Below, piece after piece: positions 1-7,992 of a stretch of 64,000 nt of DNA; the stretch's first letter is position 1, and each line of letters begins with the position of its first letter. A program made the position numbers and the translations under genes. Under the pieces are notes generated by a model. It made no database searches, had not been told where the DNA came from, and saw nothing but the letters and a program-made list of their open reading frames with translations. The stretch comes from Flaviramulus_B aquimarinus (GTDB taxonomy: Bacteria; Bacteroidota; Bacteroidia; Flavobacteriales; Flavobacteriaceae): assembly GCF_039543205.1 (NCBI RefSeq), contig NZ_BAABJH010000005.1, positions 62,001 to 126,000 of the forward strand. The letters run 5' to 3'.

Positions 1-246
1 TTTAGTAATGGAACGTTAACTGTAAATAGCACATTATGTTTTAGAGATAATACAATAATACCCAACCAATCAGCTTCTGGAACTTATGTATTTGCTTCTG
101 AAAGTGAATTTAATACAGGAGACATTATGCCAAATGATTGTAATTCTGAATTAAATAGAATTACATTTGAAATAGAAGATTCTAAATTAATACTATGGTA
201 CCTTTGTGTTGAAGGTTGTGGAGAAAAGTTCGAGAAAATCTTATAA
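1..246 (+). CDS. C-terminal fragment of a small secreted, lipocalin-like protein (5' end outside window)
   Basis: Frame 1 is open from the first base to a TAA at 244-246, giving 81 residues of a protein that begins before the window. The fragment reads as alternating beta-strand segments with four cysteines and ends in CVEGCGEKFEKIL. This style resembles the last strands of the lipocalin-like lipoproteins that are common in flavobacteria. There is no catalytic motif. The neighbouring gene converges on it with a 7-base gap and no obvious terminator between them. The lipocalin assignment is inference from overall look; reading-frame support is good, function is uncertain. Confidence 0.5.
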   Translation, partial: FSNGTLTVNSTLCFRDNTIIPNQSASGTYVFASESEFNTGDIMPNDCNSELNRITFEIEDSKLILWYLCVEGCGEKFEKIL

Positions 247-253
247 GAGAAAC

Positions 254-649
254 TTATAATGTCAACATCCAAGAGCTCTGAAGTTTTCTGAATTTCTGTA
301 ATTCACTACGTAAAACAGGCAAGAAATCTTTTCCATTACTGTTAGAACGTTCAAGTCTATAAGAGTTTTTGTATAATTTATTGGTAAGTCGTTTAAGCGA
401 CGCTATGTGTTTATGTTTCCTGTCAGAGTAACGCTCCAGTTCAGCATTTACAATTTCAGGAACTAACGATACAGATTGTTGCACAATATCCCCAGAAAAA
501 TAAATGTTATTATCTTCAGAACCATCTAATTTTAAGTTAGATAGGTCGTGATTTAAGTATGTGGAGATATTTTGCGATAAAGCAAAAATCTCTAAAGCCT
601 TTTGATAAACCGGTAATTCCGATAGATTTGGTGGGGTATTAGACAACAT
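254..649 (-). CDS. Four-helix-bundle protein of the 23S rRNA intervening-sequence protein type
   Basis: 131 residues, cytoplasmic, no signal peptide, predicted all-helical. The segments LPVYQKALEIFALSQNIS, a middle helix around IVQQSVSLVPEIVNAELERY, and the C-terminal GKDFLPVLRSELQKFRKLQ match the pattern of the four-helix-bundle (S23/IVP-like) proteins widespread in Bacteroidota. Members form oligomeric helical bundles; their cellular role is not known. The gene is divergent from the Lrp/AsnC gene with about 120 bases between start codons, and convergent with the truncated gene at the window edge. Assignment rests on helix pattern and family resemblance, not on a catalytic motif. Confidence 0.6.
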   Translation of the reverse strand: MLSNTPPNLSELPVYQKALEIFALSQNISTYLNHDLSNLKLDGSEDNNIYFSGDIVQQSVSLVPEIVNAELERYSDRKHKHIASLKRLTNKLYKNSYRLERSNSNGKDFLPVLRSELQKFRKLQSSWMLTL

Positions 650-726
650 AATTTTTTTTTAAAAGCAATTTACTCAAAATTAGTCACAAGAAAGCATATT
701 TAACTTTAGGTTTTAAAGTAAAATAG

Positions 727-734
727 TATATTTG
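727..734 (+). promoter_or_regulatory. -7 promoter element of the Lrp/AsnC gene
   Basis: TATATTTG fits the Bacteroidota -7 consensus TAnnTTTG exactly and lies 37 bases before the start codon at 772. No TTG is present at the usual 17-23 base distance, so only the -7 half is supported. Confidence 0.4.
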
Positions 735-771
735 CTTTAATTTTTAATTTATTTACCTTAAATTCTTTCAA

Positions 772-1215
772 ATGAATATAGATGCCCTTAATAGTAAGAT
801 TTTAAAGTGTCTACAGCAAAATGCAAGGCTATCTAATGCCGAAATAGGCAGGCAAGTTGGGATAAGTTCTCCTGCCGTTTCTGAGCGTATTAAAAAGATG
901 GAAGACATAGGGATTATTGAAGGTTATAAAACCATTGTATCGCCTTTTGAAATAGGCTACCAGCTAAAAGCGATTATAACATTAAGGGCCTTTATGGGAA
1001 AATTAAAACCTTTTTTAGATAAAGTAAAAACCTATGATGAAGTTATAAATTGTTATCGAATAACTGGCGATGAAAATATTGTTATGGAAGTGGTTTTAAA
1101 AAACCAAAAACACCTTGAAGCTTTTATAGACCAGCTTATCAGTTATGGCGAATCAAAAACACAAATTGTTTTGTCTAGGGTTATTAAGCAAAAAGAAGTT
1201 ATTCCAATTAAATAG
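772..1215 (+). CDS. Lrp/AsnC family transcriptional regulator
   Basis: 147 residues, the usual family length. Residues about 4-60 form an AsnC-type winged helix-turn-helix: the opening NSKILKCLQQNARLSNAEIG is followed by the recognition-helix stretch VSERIKKMEDIGIIEGY. Residues about 65-140 form the RAM ligand-binding and oligomerisation domain, with the conserved ITGDENIVMEV strand. Proteins of this family are DNA-binding feast/famine regulators that respond to amino acids. The gene stands alone behind a -7 element and converges on the MFS gene. The effector cannot be told from the sequence. An amino-acid or drug efflux role for the nearby MFS gene is possible but not shown. Confidence 0.9.
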   Translation: MNIDALNSKILKCLQQNARLSNAEIGRQVGISSPAVSERIKKMEDIGIIEGYKTIVSPFEIGYQLKAIITLRAFMGKLKPFLDKVKTYDEVINCYRITGDENIVMEVVLKNQKHLEAFIDQLISYGESKTQIVLSRVIKQKEVIPIK

Positions 1216-1320
1216 CTTGAAAACTAATAAATCTTGGAATTGTATATAATAAAATGCAATCCCAAGATTTGATAAAATTAGTAGTTTGCTAAGCATCAAA
1301 TGCTATCGATATAACTGGGT

Positions 1321-2565
1321 TTAAATCCATAAAACATCTTCTTCTCTTTCTTTTTCTCTTAGTTTCTTTTTGGCATTCAAATATTGTCTTAATGCAAATA
1401 ATAAGAACACACAAAGCGCTGCAAGTAAAGTTATAACTATCCAAGTGCTGTCAAAACCTATGCCATCTACCATACGCATACCTGCATTGTGCCCAAAAAT
1501 ATGAGCCACAGAAAATGCAATAGAGTATAACGCCATATATTCACCTTGATTTCCTTTTTTAGCTCTATCCATAGCAAAAGCATTAGAAAATGGAAATGCA
1601 ATCATTTCACCAAAAGTCATTAATAGCATACCAATTACTAAAATGCCAACCCAATCAGTCATAATTAATATAAGAAAACTTAAACCAGTAAGTATAGCCC
1701 CAAATAGCATCAAACCAGATTTTGTAAATGTTGTGTTTTCCAACCATTTTATTAAAGGCATTTCAAACGCAAAAATGATAAAGCCATTCATACCTAAAAG
1801 GATACCTATTTCAAATTCCGTTAAGCTATGTACATCTTTATAGTACAAAGGCATCGTGGAGAAATATTGCAAGAATACCACTCCAAAAAGCGTCATAGCC
1901 ATTAAAAATATCAAGAATGCTTTATCGTGATATGCAGATTTTGGATTCTTATTTTTTACATCATCTAATGTTTTTGTGGTTTTCGGATTTAAAACATTAA
2001 TAAGGACTAAAGTAGCGATGATACAAGTTATCCCATCAACCCAAAAAAGTCCACTATAGCTCAGTGTGGTTATGATAATACCACCTATAGCAGGTCCAGC
2101 TGAAAAGCCTAAGTTTATAGCAAGTCTAATTAAAGTTACCGACCGCGTTTTGTTTTCAGGTTTACTATATGCACTTAGTGCTACAAACATAGCAGGTCTA
2201 AACATATCGGCAACTAGCATTACTAAAAATATCCCAAAACAGAAAGACTCAAAGGTTGTTAGATACTGTAAGGATATAAAAAGAATTCCTGTAGTTAATA
2301 AGCTAAATACCATAACTTTATAGTATCCTATTTTATCAGTTAATTTACCTCCTAGCCAAGACCCGATTACAGACCCTAATCCAAAGGCGCTCATAATCCA
2401 ACCGACATCGCTTAGTGTAAAATTAAGGCTCTTGGTTAGGTATAATGATAGAAACGGAATGACCATAGTGCCAGCTCTATTTATTAATGTGATAAGTGAT
2501 AGCCACCATACTTCTTGAGATAAGCCTTTAAAAGTGCTTAAGTAATTGTTGATTAGTGTTTTCAT
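1321..2565 (-). CDS. MFS transporter, probable drug/metabolite exporter
   Basis: 414 residues with about twelve hydrophobic segments, the standard major facilitator layout. The loop between helices 2 and 3 carries GSWLGGKLTDKIGYYKVM, a good match to the MFS signature G-x3-D-x-x-G-x-x. This points to a proton-coupled exporter of the DHA type (MdtH-like). The C-terminus is charged (RQYLNAKKKLREKEREED). The substrate is unknown. The gene has an unusually structured upstream region: a perfect 13-bp hairpin with T-tracts on both strands lies 74 bases before the start codon and could act as an attenuator (see the leader entry). Confidence 0.85.
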   Translation of the reverse strand: MKTLINNYLSTFKGLSQEVWWLSLITLINRAGTMVIPFLSLYLTKSLNFTLSDVGWIMSAFGLGSVIGSWLGGKLTDKIGYYKVMVFSLLTTGILFISLQYLTTFESFCFGIFLVMLVADMFRPAMFVALSAYSKPENKTRSVTLIRLAINLGFSAGPAIGGIIITTLSYSGLFWVDGITCIIATLVLINVLNPKTTKTLDDVKNKNPKSAYHDKAFLIFLMAMTLFGVVFLQYFSTMPLYYKDVHSLTEFEIGILLGMNGFIIFAFEMPLIKWLENTTFTKSGLMLFGAILTGLSFLILIMTDWVGILVIGMLLMTFGEMIAFPFSNAFAMDRAKKGNQGEYMALYSIAFSVAHIFGHNAGMRMVDGIGFDSTWIVITLLAALCVFLLFALRQYLNAKKKLREKEREEDVLWI

Positions 2566-2638
2566 GAGTTTTGATTGTTCAAGTTTCTGTTTTCAAATGT
2601 TTTTGGTTTTAATTAAAAGTCGTTAATGGGCTAAAAAC

Positions 2639-2668
2639 AAAAAGTCCGACTGTTAAGTCGGACTTTTT
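2639..2668 (-). terminator. Perfect hairpin with T-tracts inside the MFS leader
   Basis: Arms 2639-2651 and 2656-2668 are perfectly complementary over 13 bp (core GTCCGACT / AGTCGGAC) with loop GTTA. Runs of T follow on either strand, so it has the form of a bidirectional intrinsic terminator. It lies between two divergent genes, where no gene ends. It must therefore terminate an unannotated short transcript or attenuate the MFS mRNA. Confidence 0.7.
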
Positions 2669-2806
2669 AATATTGTAATATTTTGTATTTATATCACCAC
2701 AATATATTATAAGCCCAACACCTTGTCTTTAAACAAGAGGTCCATTGCTTTCTATAAATTGTGACGTTATTACGCATTATTATTTTATTTTGATTGTCCA
2801 AAGCTA
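2669..2806 (-). promoter_or_regulatory. Candidate attenuator leader of the MFS gene with a 12-codon ORF
   Basis: On the minus strand a perfect -7 box TAGCTTTG lies at 2799-2806. It is followed by a short ORF (ATG at 2745, stop at 2707) encoding MDLLFKDKVLGL. That ORF overlaps an imperfect hairpin around 2720-2742 (CCTTGT with ACAAGAGG). Next come the terminator at 2639-2668 and the MFS start at 2565. Promoter, leader peptide, internal hairpin, terminator and efflux gene is the order known for ribosome-mediated attenuation of resistance genes. No -33 TTG is visible and conservation of the peptide is untested, so this is a hypothesis; a free-standing small RNA is the alternative. Confidence 0.3.
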
Positions 2807-2826
2807 TGTAAAATAATTGGAAGTTG

Positions 2827-2834
2827 TACTTTTG
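2827..2834 (+). promoter_or_regulatory. -7 promoter element of the DUF1684 lipoprotein gene
   Basis: TACTTTTG matches TAnnTTTG exactly, 18 bases before the start codon at 2853. No correctly spaced TTG is seen upstream. Confidence 0.4.
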
Positions 2835-2852
2835 AAATCATAAATTTTTAAA

Positions 2853-3458
2853 ATGAAACCATTAGTAGCGTTTATATCACTAATATTTTGTCTGTATGGC
2901 TGTGTTCAAAAAAAGCGTCCTGTAAAAGGGGAGACCGAATTCCAAAGAGAATTAAATGCCGAATATAAAGATGCTACAACATCACCTTTAAAAGATAAAG
3001 ACCGAAAAGTATTTGAAGGTTTGGATTTTTTTAAGTTTGATTCTACATATGTTGTGAAAGCTAAATTGAAAAGCACACCAAATTCTAAATGGTTTCATAT
3101 GAAAACAACAACGGATAGAGTTTCCAAAGAACGTGTTTTTGGAATTTTAACTTTTGTGTTGAATGGAAGTACATGTCAATTAAACGTTTATCAAGGAAAA
3201 GATTTAATACAAGAAGCAGGTTACGAGGATTATTTGTTTTTGCCTTTTTCAGATGAAACTAACGGTTTAGAAAGTTATGGTGGCGGACGTTATATAGATG
3301 TTAGAATTCCAGAAGGTGATACTGTGATTATTGATTTCAACAAAGCATATAATCCATACTGTGCTTATAACGATAAATATTCTTGCCCAATTGTTCCAAG
3401 AGAGAATTATTTAAAAACCAGAGTAGAGTCTGGGGTTAAGGCTTTTAAGAGGTATTAG
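2853..3458 (+). CDS. DUF1684 domain lipoprotein
   Basis: 201 residues. The N-terminus (LVAFISLIFCLYGC) is a lipoprotein signal with the lipobox cysteine at about residue 17, so the mature protein should be membrane anchored. The rest is a DUF1684 domain. The family's hallmark stretches are present: LFLPFSDETNGLESYGGGRY near residue 130, and FNKAYNPYCAYNDKYSCP near 170, with the conserved NPYCAY...CP segment that ends the domain. The biochemical function of DUF1684 is not established. It is a single-gene unit between the MFS leader and the crcB gene. Confidence 0.85.
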   Translation: MKPLVAFISLIFCLYGCVQKKRPVKGETEFQRELNAEYKDATTSPLKDKDRKVFEGLDFFKFDSTYVVKAKLKSTPNSKWFHMKTTTDRVSKERVFGILTFVLNGSTCQLNVYQGKDLIQEAGYEDYLFLPFSDETNGLESYGGGRYIDVRIPEGDTVIIDFNKAYNPYCAYNDKYSCPIVPRENYLKTRVESGVKAFKRY

Positions 3459-3528
3459 TTAAATTTTTAATTCAATATTAAAAATGTCATTTGTTAAGAG
3501 AAATCATTTTTTTAACAAAATTAATACG

Positions 3529-3894
3529 CTACTTTACTAAATACATTCCAAAAAACACGGCTAAAAAACCAATTATAAAACTTGCAATAGTATATAGTGC
3601 AAAACTGGTAAAGTCGCCAGATTTTAAAAACATATGGTTTTCATAAGCAAAGGTCGAAAATGTTGTAAAACCACCACAAAAACCAGTCGCCAAGAGCAAG
3701 GTTTGATTTTGCGAAAGCGTATCGTTCTTTGCAGCTATGCCTAATATTATACCAATAAGTAAACTTCCTAATATATTGGCAGCAAGAGTTCCGTAAGGAA
3801 TACCTGTTTCCGTACTGTTTAAATATTTCCCGATAATGTAGCGTAACACACTACCAAATCCACCACCTACGAAAACCAATAAAAATTGTTTCAT
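3529..3894 (-). CDS. crcB: Fluoride ion channel FluC/CrcB
   Basis: 121 residues with four hydrophobic helices, the normal size for the dual-topology fluoride channel that protects cells from F-. The opening GGGFGSVLRYIIGKYL contains the conserved G-G-x-G-x-x-x-R-Y, and the central GFCGGFTTFSTFAYE carries the two phenylalanines and the TTFSTF motif that line the fluoride path and bind the central sodium. It follows the SRPBCC/GyrI-like gene on the same strand after 71 bases. I looked for a fluoride riboswitch in that gap and did not see one. Confidence 0.95.
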   Translation of the reverse strand: MKQFLLVFVGGGFGSVLRYIIGKYLNSTETGIPYGTLAANILGSLLIGIILGIAAKNDTLSQNQTLLLATGFCGGFTTFSTFAYENHMFLKSGDFTSFALYTIASFIIGFLAVFFGMYLVK

Positions 3895-3965
3895 GTATTA
3901 AAAAAATTAAGAATAATTACTCTGGTTATAATATTAGGTTTAAATTTTAAATGCCCATTATGAGC

Positions 3966-4985
3966 TTATTTTACAGCAATGAAAATTTCAGTAATCCAAT
4001 CTGCAGGATTTGGTGTGTTTATAGTATCAGTTTGATAAACTTCAAGAGCAGGAGCATCATGTAGTTCTTCTAAATTATTATCTTTTATGTATTTAGATAC
4101 TGTTTCCCAAGCTTCTTTTAAGTTATTATAATTGCCTTTTAAAGTTGTTTTAATAGCTTTAAAAGGTTTTAATTGTCCTGTTAAAATATCAGGTTCAGAA
4201 GAAATTACTTTTTCAGTAGTTGGCACACAACTGGAAAACATAACTGCATTATTTTCTTCATCCCATTTGTGGTAATATGTAAAAGGAGCACCAGCCATTT
4301 TAATACCATTGTTCATAGCATAGGTAGCAACTTTAGGCATCATGTCTTGCATTTTGCTTGCTAGGTCAGATATTTTACATGACGTTGTATTATAAATGTA
4401 AAAACCTCCGCCATGTTGTGTTATACCGTTTACTATTATACTATACCTATTCATATCGGCAACAACTATACTATCTAATTTTTTTAAACTACGCTCATAA
4501 TGTGGTCCAATTTGTTTTTCCACACCGCCCATTAACGTGGCAAAAGCTTTGAAGCCGAATGGTAAATCTTTGCCGGAAATTGTCCAAATAGCATCTGTAG
4601 TACCATCACTATTAGGTTTAAATTCCCAAGATATATCAGAAGTCGGAAAATCAGCAAATTGCATCTGCTGTTTGATGGATTGGTTAGGAATAGTTTCAAT
4701 AGTTTTCATGGTGCCAATACCATCTTTATCTTCCCAAGAGTATGACCCGTCAACGCCTAGGGTTTGTTCTGGGAGTGTGATTTTAATATCGGGATCAGCT
4801 TCAACCCAAGACGACCATGCTGGCCAATTTTTAAAATCAATGACATTATTATATATAACTGGAGCTGGTGCTTCAATGGTACGTGTTCTAGTAACTTCAA
4901 ATGAGTTAGGCTGCACAGCAATATAAATAGACATACCAATAATGGCAATAAGCAATAAGAATAAAATGTATTTAAATGCTTTCAT
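3966..4985 (-). CDS. SRPBCC (polyketide cyclase-like) plus GyrI-like effector-binding protein
   Basis: 339 residues. Residues about 5-25 form a membrane anchor (YILFLLLIAIIGMSIYIAV). Residues about 30-175 look like an SRPBCC/START-like hydrophobic-ligand fold: TRTIEAPAPVIYNNVIDFKN, and a conserved W-x-x-W (WPAWSSW). Residues about 180-339 resemble the GyrI-like effector-binding domain, ending with the typical EVYQTDTINTPNPADWITEI stretch. The architecture is common in Bacteroidota, and the protein is thought to bind small molecules; its ligand is unknown. The start is an ATG followed at once by lysine and the anchor helix. It precedes crcB on the same strand. Confidence 0.8.
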   Translation of the reverse strand: MKAFKYILFLLLIAIIGMSIYIAVQPNSFEVTRTRTIEAPAPVIYNNVIDFKNWPAWSSWVEADPDIKITLPEQTLGVDGSYSWEDKDGIGTMKTIETIPNQSIKQQMQFADFPTSDISWEFKPNSDGTTDAIWTISGKDLPFGFKAFATLMGGVEKQIGPHYERSLKKLDSIVVADMNRYSIIVNGITQHGGGFYIYNTTSCKISDLASKMQDMMPKVATYAMNNGIKMAGAPFTYYHKWDEENNAVMFSSCVPTTEKVISSEPDILTGQLKPFKAIKTTLKGNYNNLKEAWETVSKYIKDNNLEELHDAPALEVYQTDTINTPNPADWITEIFIAVK

Positions 4986-5061
4986 CTTTAAAGGTTTACA
5001 GATCTTTTAAAAATTTCACAAATCAAATATAAGGATTTTTCAATTTCGGTTAATAAATTAT

Positions 5062-5069
5062 TACATTTG
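5062..5069 (+). promoter_or_regulatory. -7 promoter element of the M49 peptidase gene
   Basis: TACATTTG is an exact TAnnTTTG match, 114 bases before the preferred start at 5183. A properly spaced TTG is not present. Confidence 0.35.
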
Positions 5070-5182
5070 TTGTCATAAAAATAAATTTTTAATATCAAAA
5101 GGTTTGTTTTTTAAATGAATCAATAATTAATTGACTACAAAAGATGAATTTTTATACAATAACAAAAATAAAATTTAGCAAT

Positions 5183-7222
5183 ATGAAATTAAAATCAATA
5201 TTAAATTTGATGCTAGTTAGCATCATTTTATTATCATGTGGTCATGATAAATCTGAAAAAAATAATGAAGAAGTAACTTCAGAAGAAGTTTCTGTATTTA
5301 ACTATAATGTTGAGCAATTTGCTGATATTAAAATTCTTAGATATCAAATTCCAGCTTGGGAAAAGCTAAGTTTGGAAGAACAAAAATTGGTTTACTACTT
5401 AACTCAAGCTGGATTATCTGGAAGAGATATTATGTGGGATCAAAACTATCGTCATAATCTTAAAATCAGAAAAGCACTTGAAAATGTTTATGTTAACTAT
5501 TTAGGAGACAAATCTTCTGAGGATTGGAATGCTTTTGAAACGTACTTAAAACGTGTTTGGTTTAGTAATGGGATTCATCATCACTATTCAAATGCTAAAT
5601 TAACACCTGCATTTTCTTCAGAGTATTTAAAACAATTATTGTCTCAAACGAATACAGTTTTAGAAGGTGAAGCTTTTGATGTTATTTTTAATGATAAAGA
5701 TGCAAAAAAAGTAAATCAAGCAAAAGGTGTTGATAATGTAGCATTGTCTGCAGTTAATTTTTATGGCCCAAATGTTACAAATGCCGATGTTGAAACATTT
5801 TACAAAGCTAAAGTTTCACCTAATCCAAAAAAACCATTATCATATGGTTTAAACTCGCAATTGGTAAAAGTGAATAGTAAATTAAAAGAACGGGTTTATA
5901 AATCCGAAGGTTTATATGGTCAAGCTATAGATGAGATTGTTAAGTGGTTAGAATTGGCAAAAGGAGTTGCTGAAAATGAAGCGCAAGGTAATGCACTTGG
6001 TTTATTAATTGAATATTATAAAACAGGCGATTTACAAACTTGGGATGATTATAATGTGGCTTGGACTTCTGCAACCGATGGTAATATTGATTATATAAAT
6101 GGTTTTATTGAAGTGTATAATGATCCATTGGGCTATAGAGGTTCTTATGAAGGTATTGTGCAAATCAATGATTTTGATATGTCTCAAAAAATGAAGGTAC
6201 TATCAGATAATGCCCAATGGTTTGAAGACAATTCTACCTTAATGGAGGCGCATAAAAAGGAGAATGTAGTGGGGGTAACTTATAAAGTAGTAAACGTAGC
6301 TGGTGAAGTTGGAGATGCCTCACCAAGTACACCAATAGGTGTTAATTTACCTAATTCCAGCTGGATACGTGCTGCTGTTGGCAGTAAATCGGTTTCATTA
6401 GGGAATATTATTAATGCTTCTAATAATGCAGGAAGTACAGGACGTTTAAAGGAATTTGTACATGATGAAGATGAATTATCCAATCATAAAAAATACGGCG
6501 AGTTAGCTGATAAATTAGAAACGGCTTTGCATGAAGTTATAGGTCATGCATCAGGGCAATTAAATCCAGGTGTAGGTGAAACCAAAGAAACGCTTAAAAA
6601 TTATGCATCGACATTAGAAGAAGGTCGTGCTGATTTAGTAGCTTTATATTATATGTATCATCCTAAATTGCAAGAATTAGGCTTGGTAGACGATTGGGAA
6701 GCTGTTGGAAAAGCATCTTATGATGCCTACATACGAAATGGTTTGATGACACAATTAATTCGATTAAATTTAGGAGATAATGTAGAAGAAGCACATATGC
6801 GTAACAGGCAATGGATATCTGCGTGGGTATTAGAAAAAGGTGAAGTGGATAATGTTATCGAAAAAGTAACAAAAGCAGGGAAAACATATTTTAATATAAA
6901 TGATTATGCAAAACTACGCGAGTTGTTTGGACAATTATTAAGAGAAACGCAACGTATAAAATCTGAAGGCGATTATAAAGCAGTAGAAGCTTTGGTTGAA
7001 GGTTATGGTGTAAAAGTAGATCAAGATATCCATAAAGAGGTATTAGAGCGGAACAAACAATTTACGTCTGCACCATATACCGGTTATGTAAATCCTGTTT
7101 TAGTGGTAGATAAAAATGATGAAGGAGAGATAACTGGAGTAAATGTTACTCATCCAAAAACATTTGTTGGTCAAATGTTAGATTACAGTAAGTTTTATAA
7201 TTTTTTACCTGAAGTTAATTAG
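5183..7222 (+). CDS. Dipeptidyl-peptidase III family (M49) zinc metallopeptidase, lipoprotein
   Basis: 679 residues from the preferred start. An in-frame ATG 13 codons upstream (5144) exists, but starting at 5183 puts a clean lipoprotein signal (LNLMLVSIILLSC) at the N-terminus. Catalysis: HEVIGH at residues 450-455 is the HExxGH zinc motif unique to M49, and EEGRAD from residue 479 supplies the third zinc ligand. Length agrees with bacterial DPP III proteins of Bacteroidota (about 675). The family removes dipeptides from peptide N-termini; a lipoprotein form would act in the periplasm or at the cell surface. Single-gene unit followed by an intrinsic terminator. Confidence 0.92.
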   Translation: MKLKSILNLMLVSIILLSCGHDKSEKNNEEVTSEEVSVFNYNVEQFADIKILRYQIPAWEKLSLEEQKLVYYLTQAGLSGRDIMWDQNYRHNLKIRKALENVYVNYLGDKSSEDWNAFETYLKRVWFSNGIHHHYSNAKLTPAFSSEYLKQLLSQTNTVLEGEAFDVIFNDKDAKKVNQAKGVDNVALSAVNFYGPNVTNADVETFYKAKVSPNPKKPLSYGLNSQLVKVNSKLKERVYKSEGLYGQAIDEIVKWLELAKGVAENEAQGNALGLLIEYYKTGDLQTWDDYNVAWTSATDGNIDYINGFIEVYNDPLGYRGSYEGIVQINDFDMSQKMKVLSDNAQWFEDNSTLMEAHKKENVVGVTYKVVNVAGEVGDASPSTPIGVNLPNSSWIRAAVGSKSVSLGNIINASNNAGSTGRLKEFVHDEDELSNHKKYGELADKLETALHEVIGHASGQLNPGVGETKETLKNYASTLEEGRADLVALYYMYHPKLQELGLVDDWEAVGKASYDAYIRNGLMTQLIRLNLGDNVEEAHMRNRQWISAWVLEKGEVDNVIEKVTKAGKTYFNINDYAKLRELFGQLLRETQRIKSEGDYKAVEALVEGYGVKVDQDIHKEVLERNKQFTSAPYTGYVNPVLVVDKNDEGEITGVNVTHPKTFVGQMLDYSKFYNFLPEVN

Positions 7223-7245
7223 TAAGGATTTTTTGAATTTAAGCT

Positions 7246-7280
7246 AAAAAACAGAATCTTAATTAGGGTTCTGTTTTTTT
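7246..7280 (+). terminator. Intrinsic terminator after the M49 peptidase
   Basis: Arms 7246-7258 and 7267-7279 pair (core ACAGAATC with GGTTCTGT) and run into a T-tract. It begins 24 bases after the stop codon. Confidence 0.8.
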
Positions 7281-7477
7281 GTTTACACTAAAAATTAATA
7301 GGATAATATTAATAACAATAAGCACACTCATAATTAATAATATTTTCATTTTTCGAATAGTTTAGTTGTTATTAGCTATTAGTTAGATGCATAGTTTTTA
7401 AAAAGGTTGCGTCTAAATAACCGTTTAATTATGTAACAAGAAAAGTTTAATTTTTCCTAGTCTATAAAATTGAAGTT

Positions 7478-7867
7478 TTAATAGGAGTTAAACTTTCGCA
7501 AATTATTTATGATTGCATATTCTATAAGCTTTCCTTTTCCTATGAGTCCTAGTTTTTTTCTAATGTTCTTTCTATGAGTTTCTATAGTAGATATGCTTAA
7601 GTTTAGTTTTTTTGCTATATACAAAGAACTCTCTCCGTTGCCGATATATTGTAAAACCTGCATCTCTCTTTTTGTTAAGGTATTGATCTTGTTTTGTTTT
7701 TTTATATCAAGCGTCGTAAAAAAGAAAATAATAGCGTTAACGGTTTCCTGATGTTTTGTAATCGCTTTTGTAGCTTCTAATATGGATAAAATTTCACCTT
7801 TGGACAGTAAGTGACCTTCTTTTTTTATATTATTTATGGTTTTTAAAATTTCTTTGAGAGCTGCCAT
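7478..7867 (-). CDS. Orphan LuxR-type helix-turn-helix regulator
   Basis: 129 residues. Residues about 62-125 are a LuxR/NarL DNA-binding domain: LTKREMQVLQYIGNGESSLY, then the recognition helix around SISTIETHRKNIRKKLGL. The first 60 residues are helical and contain neither a receiver domain nor a recognisable ligand pocket, so the protein is an orphan regulator whose input is unknown. It belongs to the same fold family as the response regulator at 17672, and its C-terminal GKGKLIEYAI is close to that protein's GKGELLRYAL. The 16-bp inverted repeat at 7921 lies 54 bases upstream of the start. Confidence 0.85.
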   Translation of the reverse strand: MAALKEILKTINNIKKEGHLLSKGEILSILEATKAITKHQETVNAIIFFFTTLDIKKQNKINTLTKREMQVLQYIGNGESSLYIAKKLNLSISTIETHRKNIRKKLGLIGKGKLIEYAIINNLRKFNSY

Positions 7868-7914
7868 GTATTGGTTTTGAAATACACGTACAATCTAGGT
7901 TATCTAAGTGAAAA

Positions 7915-7942
7915 AAAAAATCCCCATTATTGGGGATTTTTT
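7915..7942 (-). terminator. Palindrome TCCCCATTATTGGGGA flanked by A and T runs
   Basis: The 16-bp core is at 7921-7936, flanked by A-runs and T-runs. On the minus strand it reads as a G+C-rich hairpin followed by a T-tract about 50 bases after the stop of the 7993-9084 gene, so it can serve as that gene's terminator. The core is also the 7-2-7 inverted repeat seen upstream of four other genes, and it sits 54 bases before the LuxR-type gene, so an operator role is possible. Confidence 0.6.
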
Positions 7943-7992
7943 AGATAATTAAGTTAGAGTGACTAATTCAAACAATTAGACTAAAATTATTA

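Noticed and set aside
3895..3965. Fluoride riboswitch before crcB
   Set aside because: The 71-base gap between the two minus-strand genes shows neither the conserved pseudoknot elements nor enough G+C structure, and it is short for a riboswitch with expression platform.
4537..4926. 129-codon plus-strand ORF
   Set aside because: It lies fully inside the SRPBCC/GyrI-like gene on the other strand and shows no domain or plausible start context.
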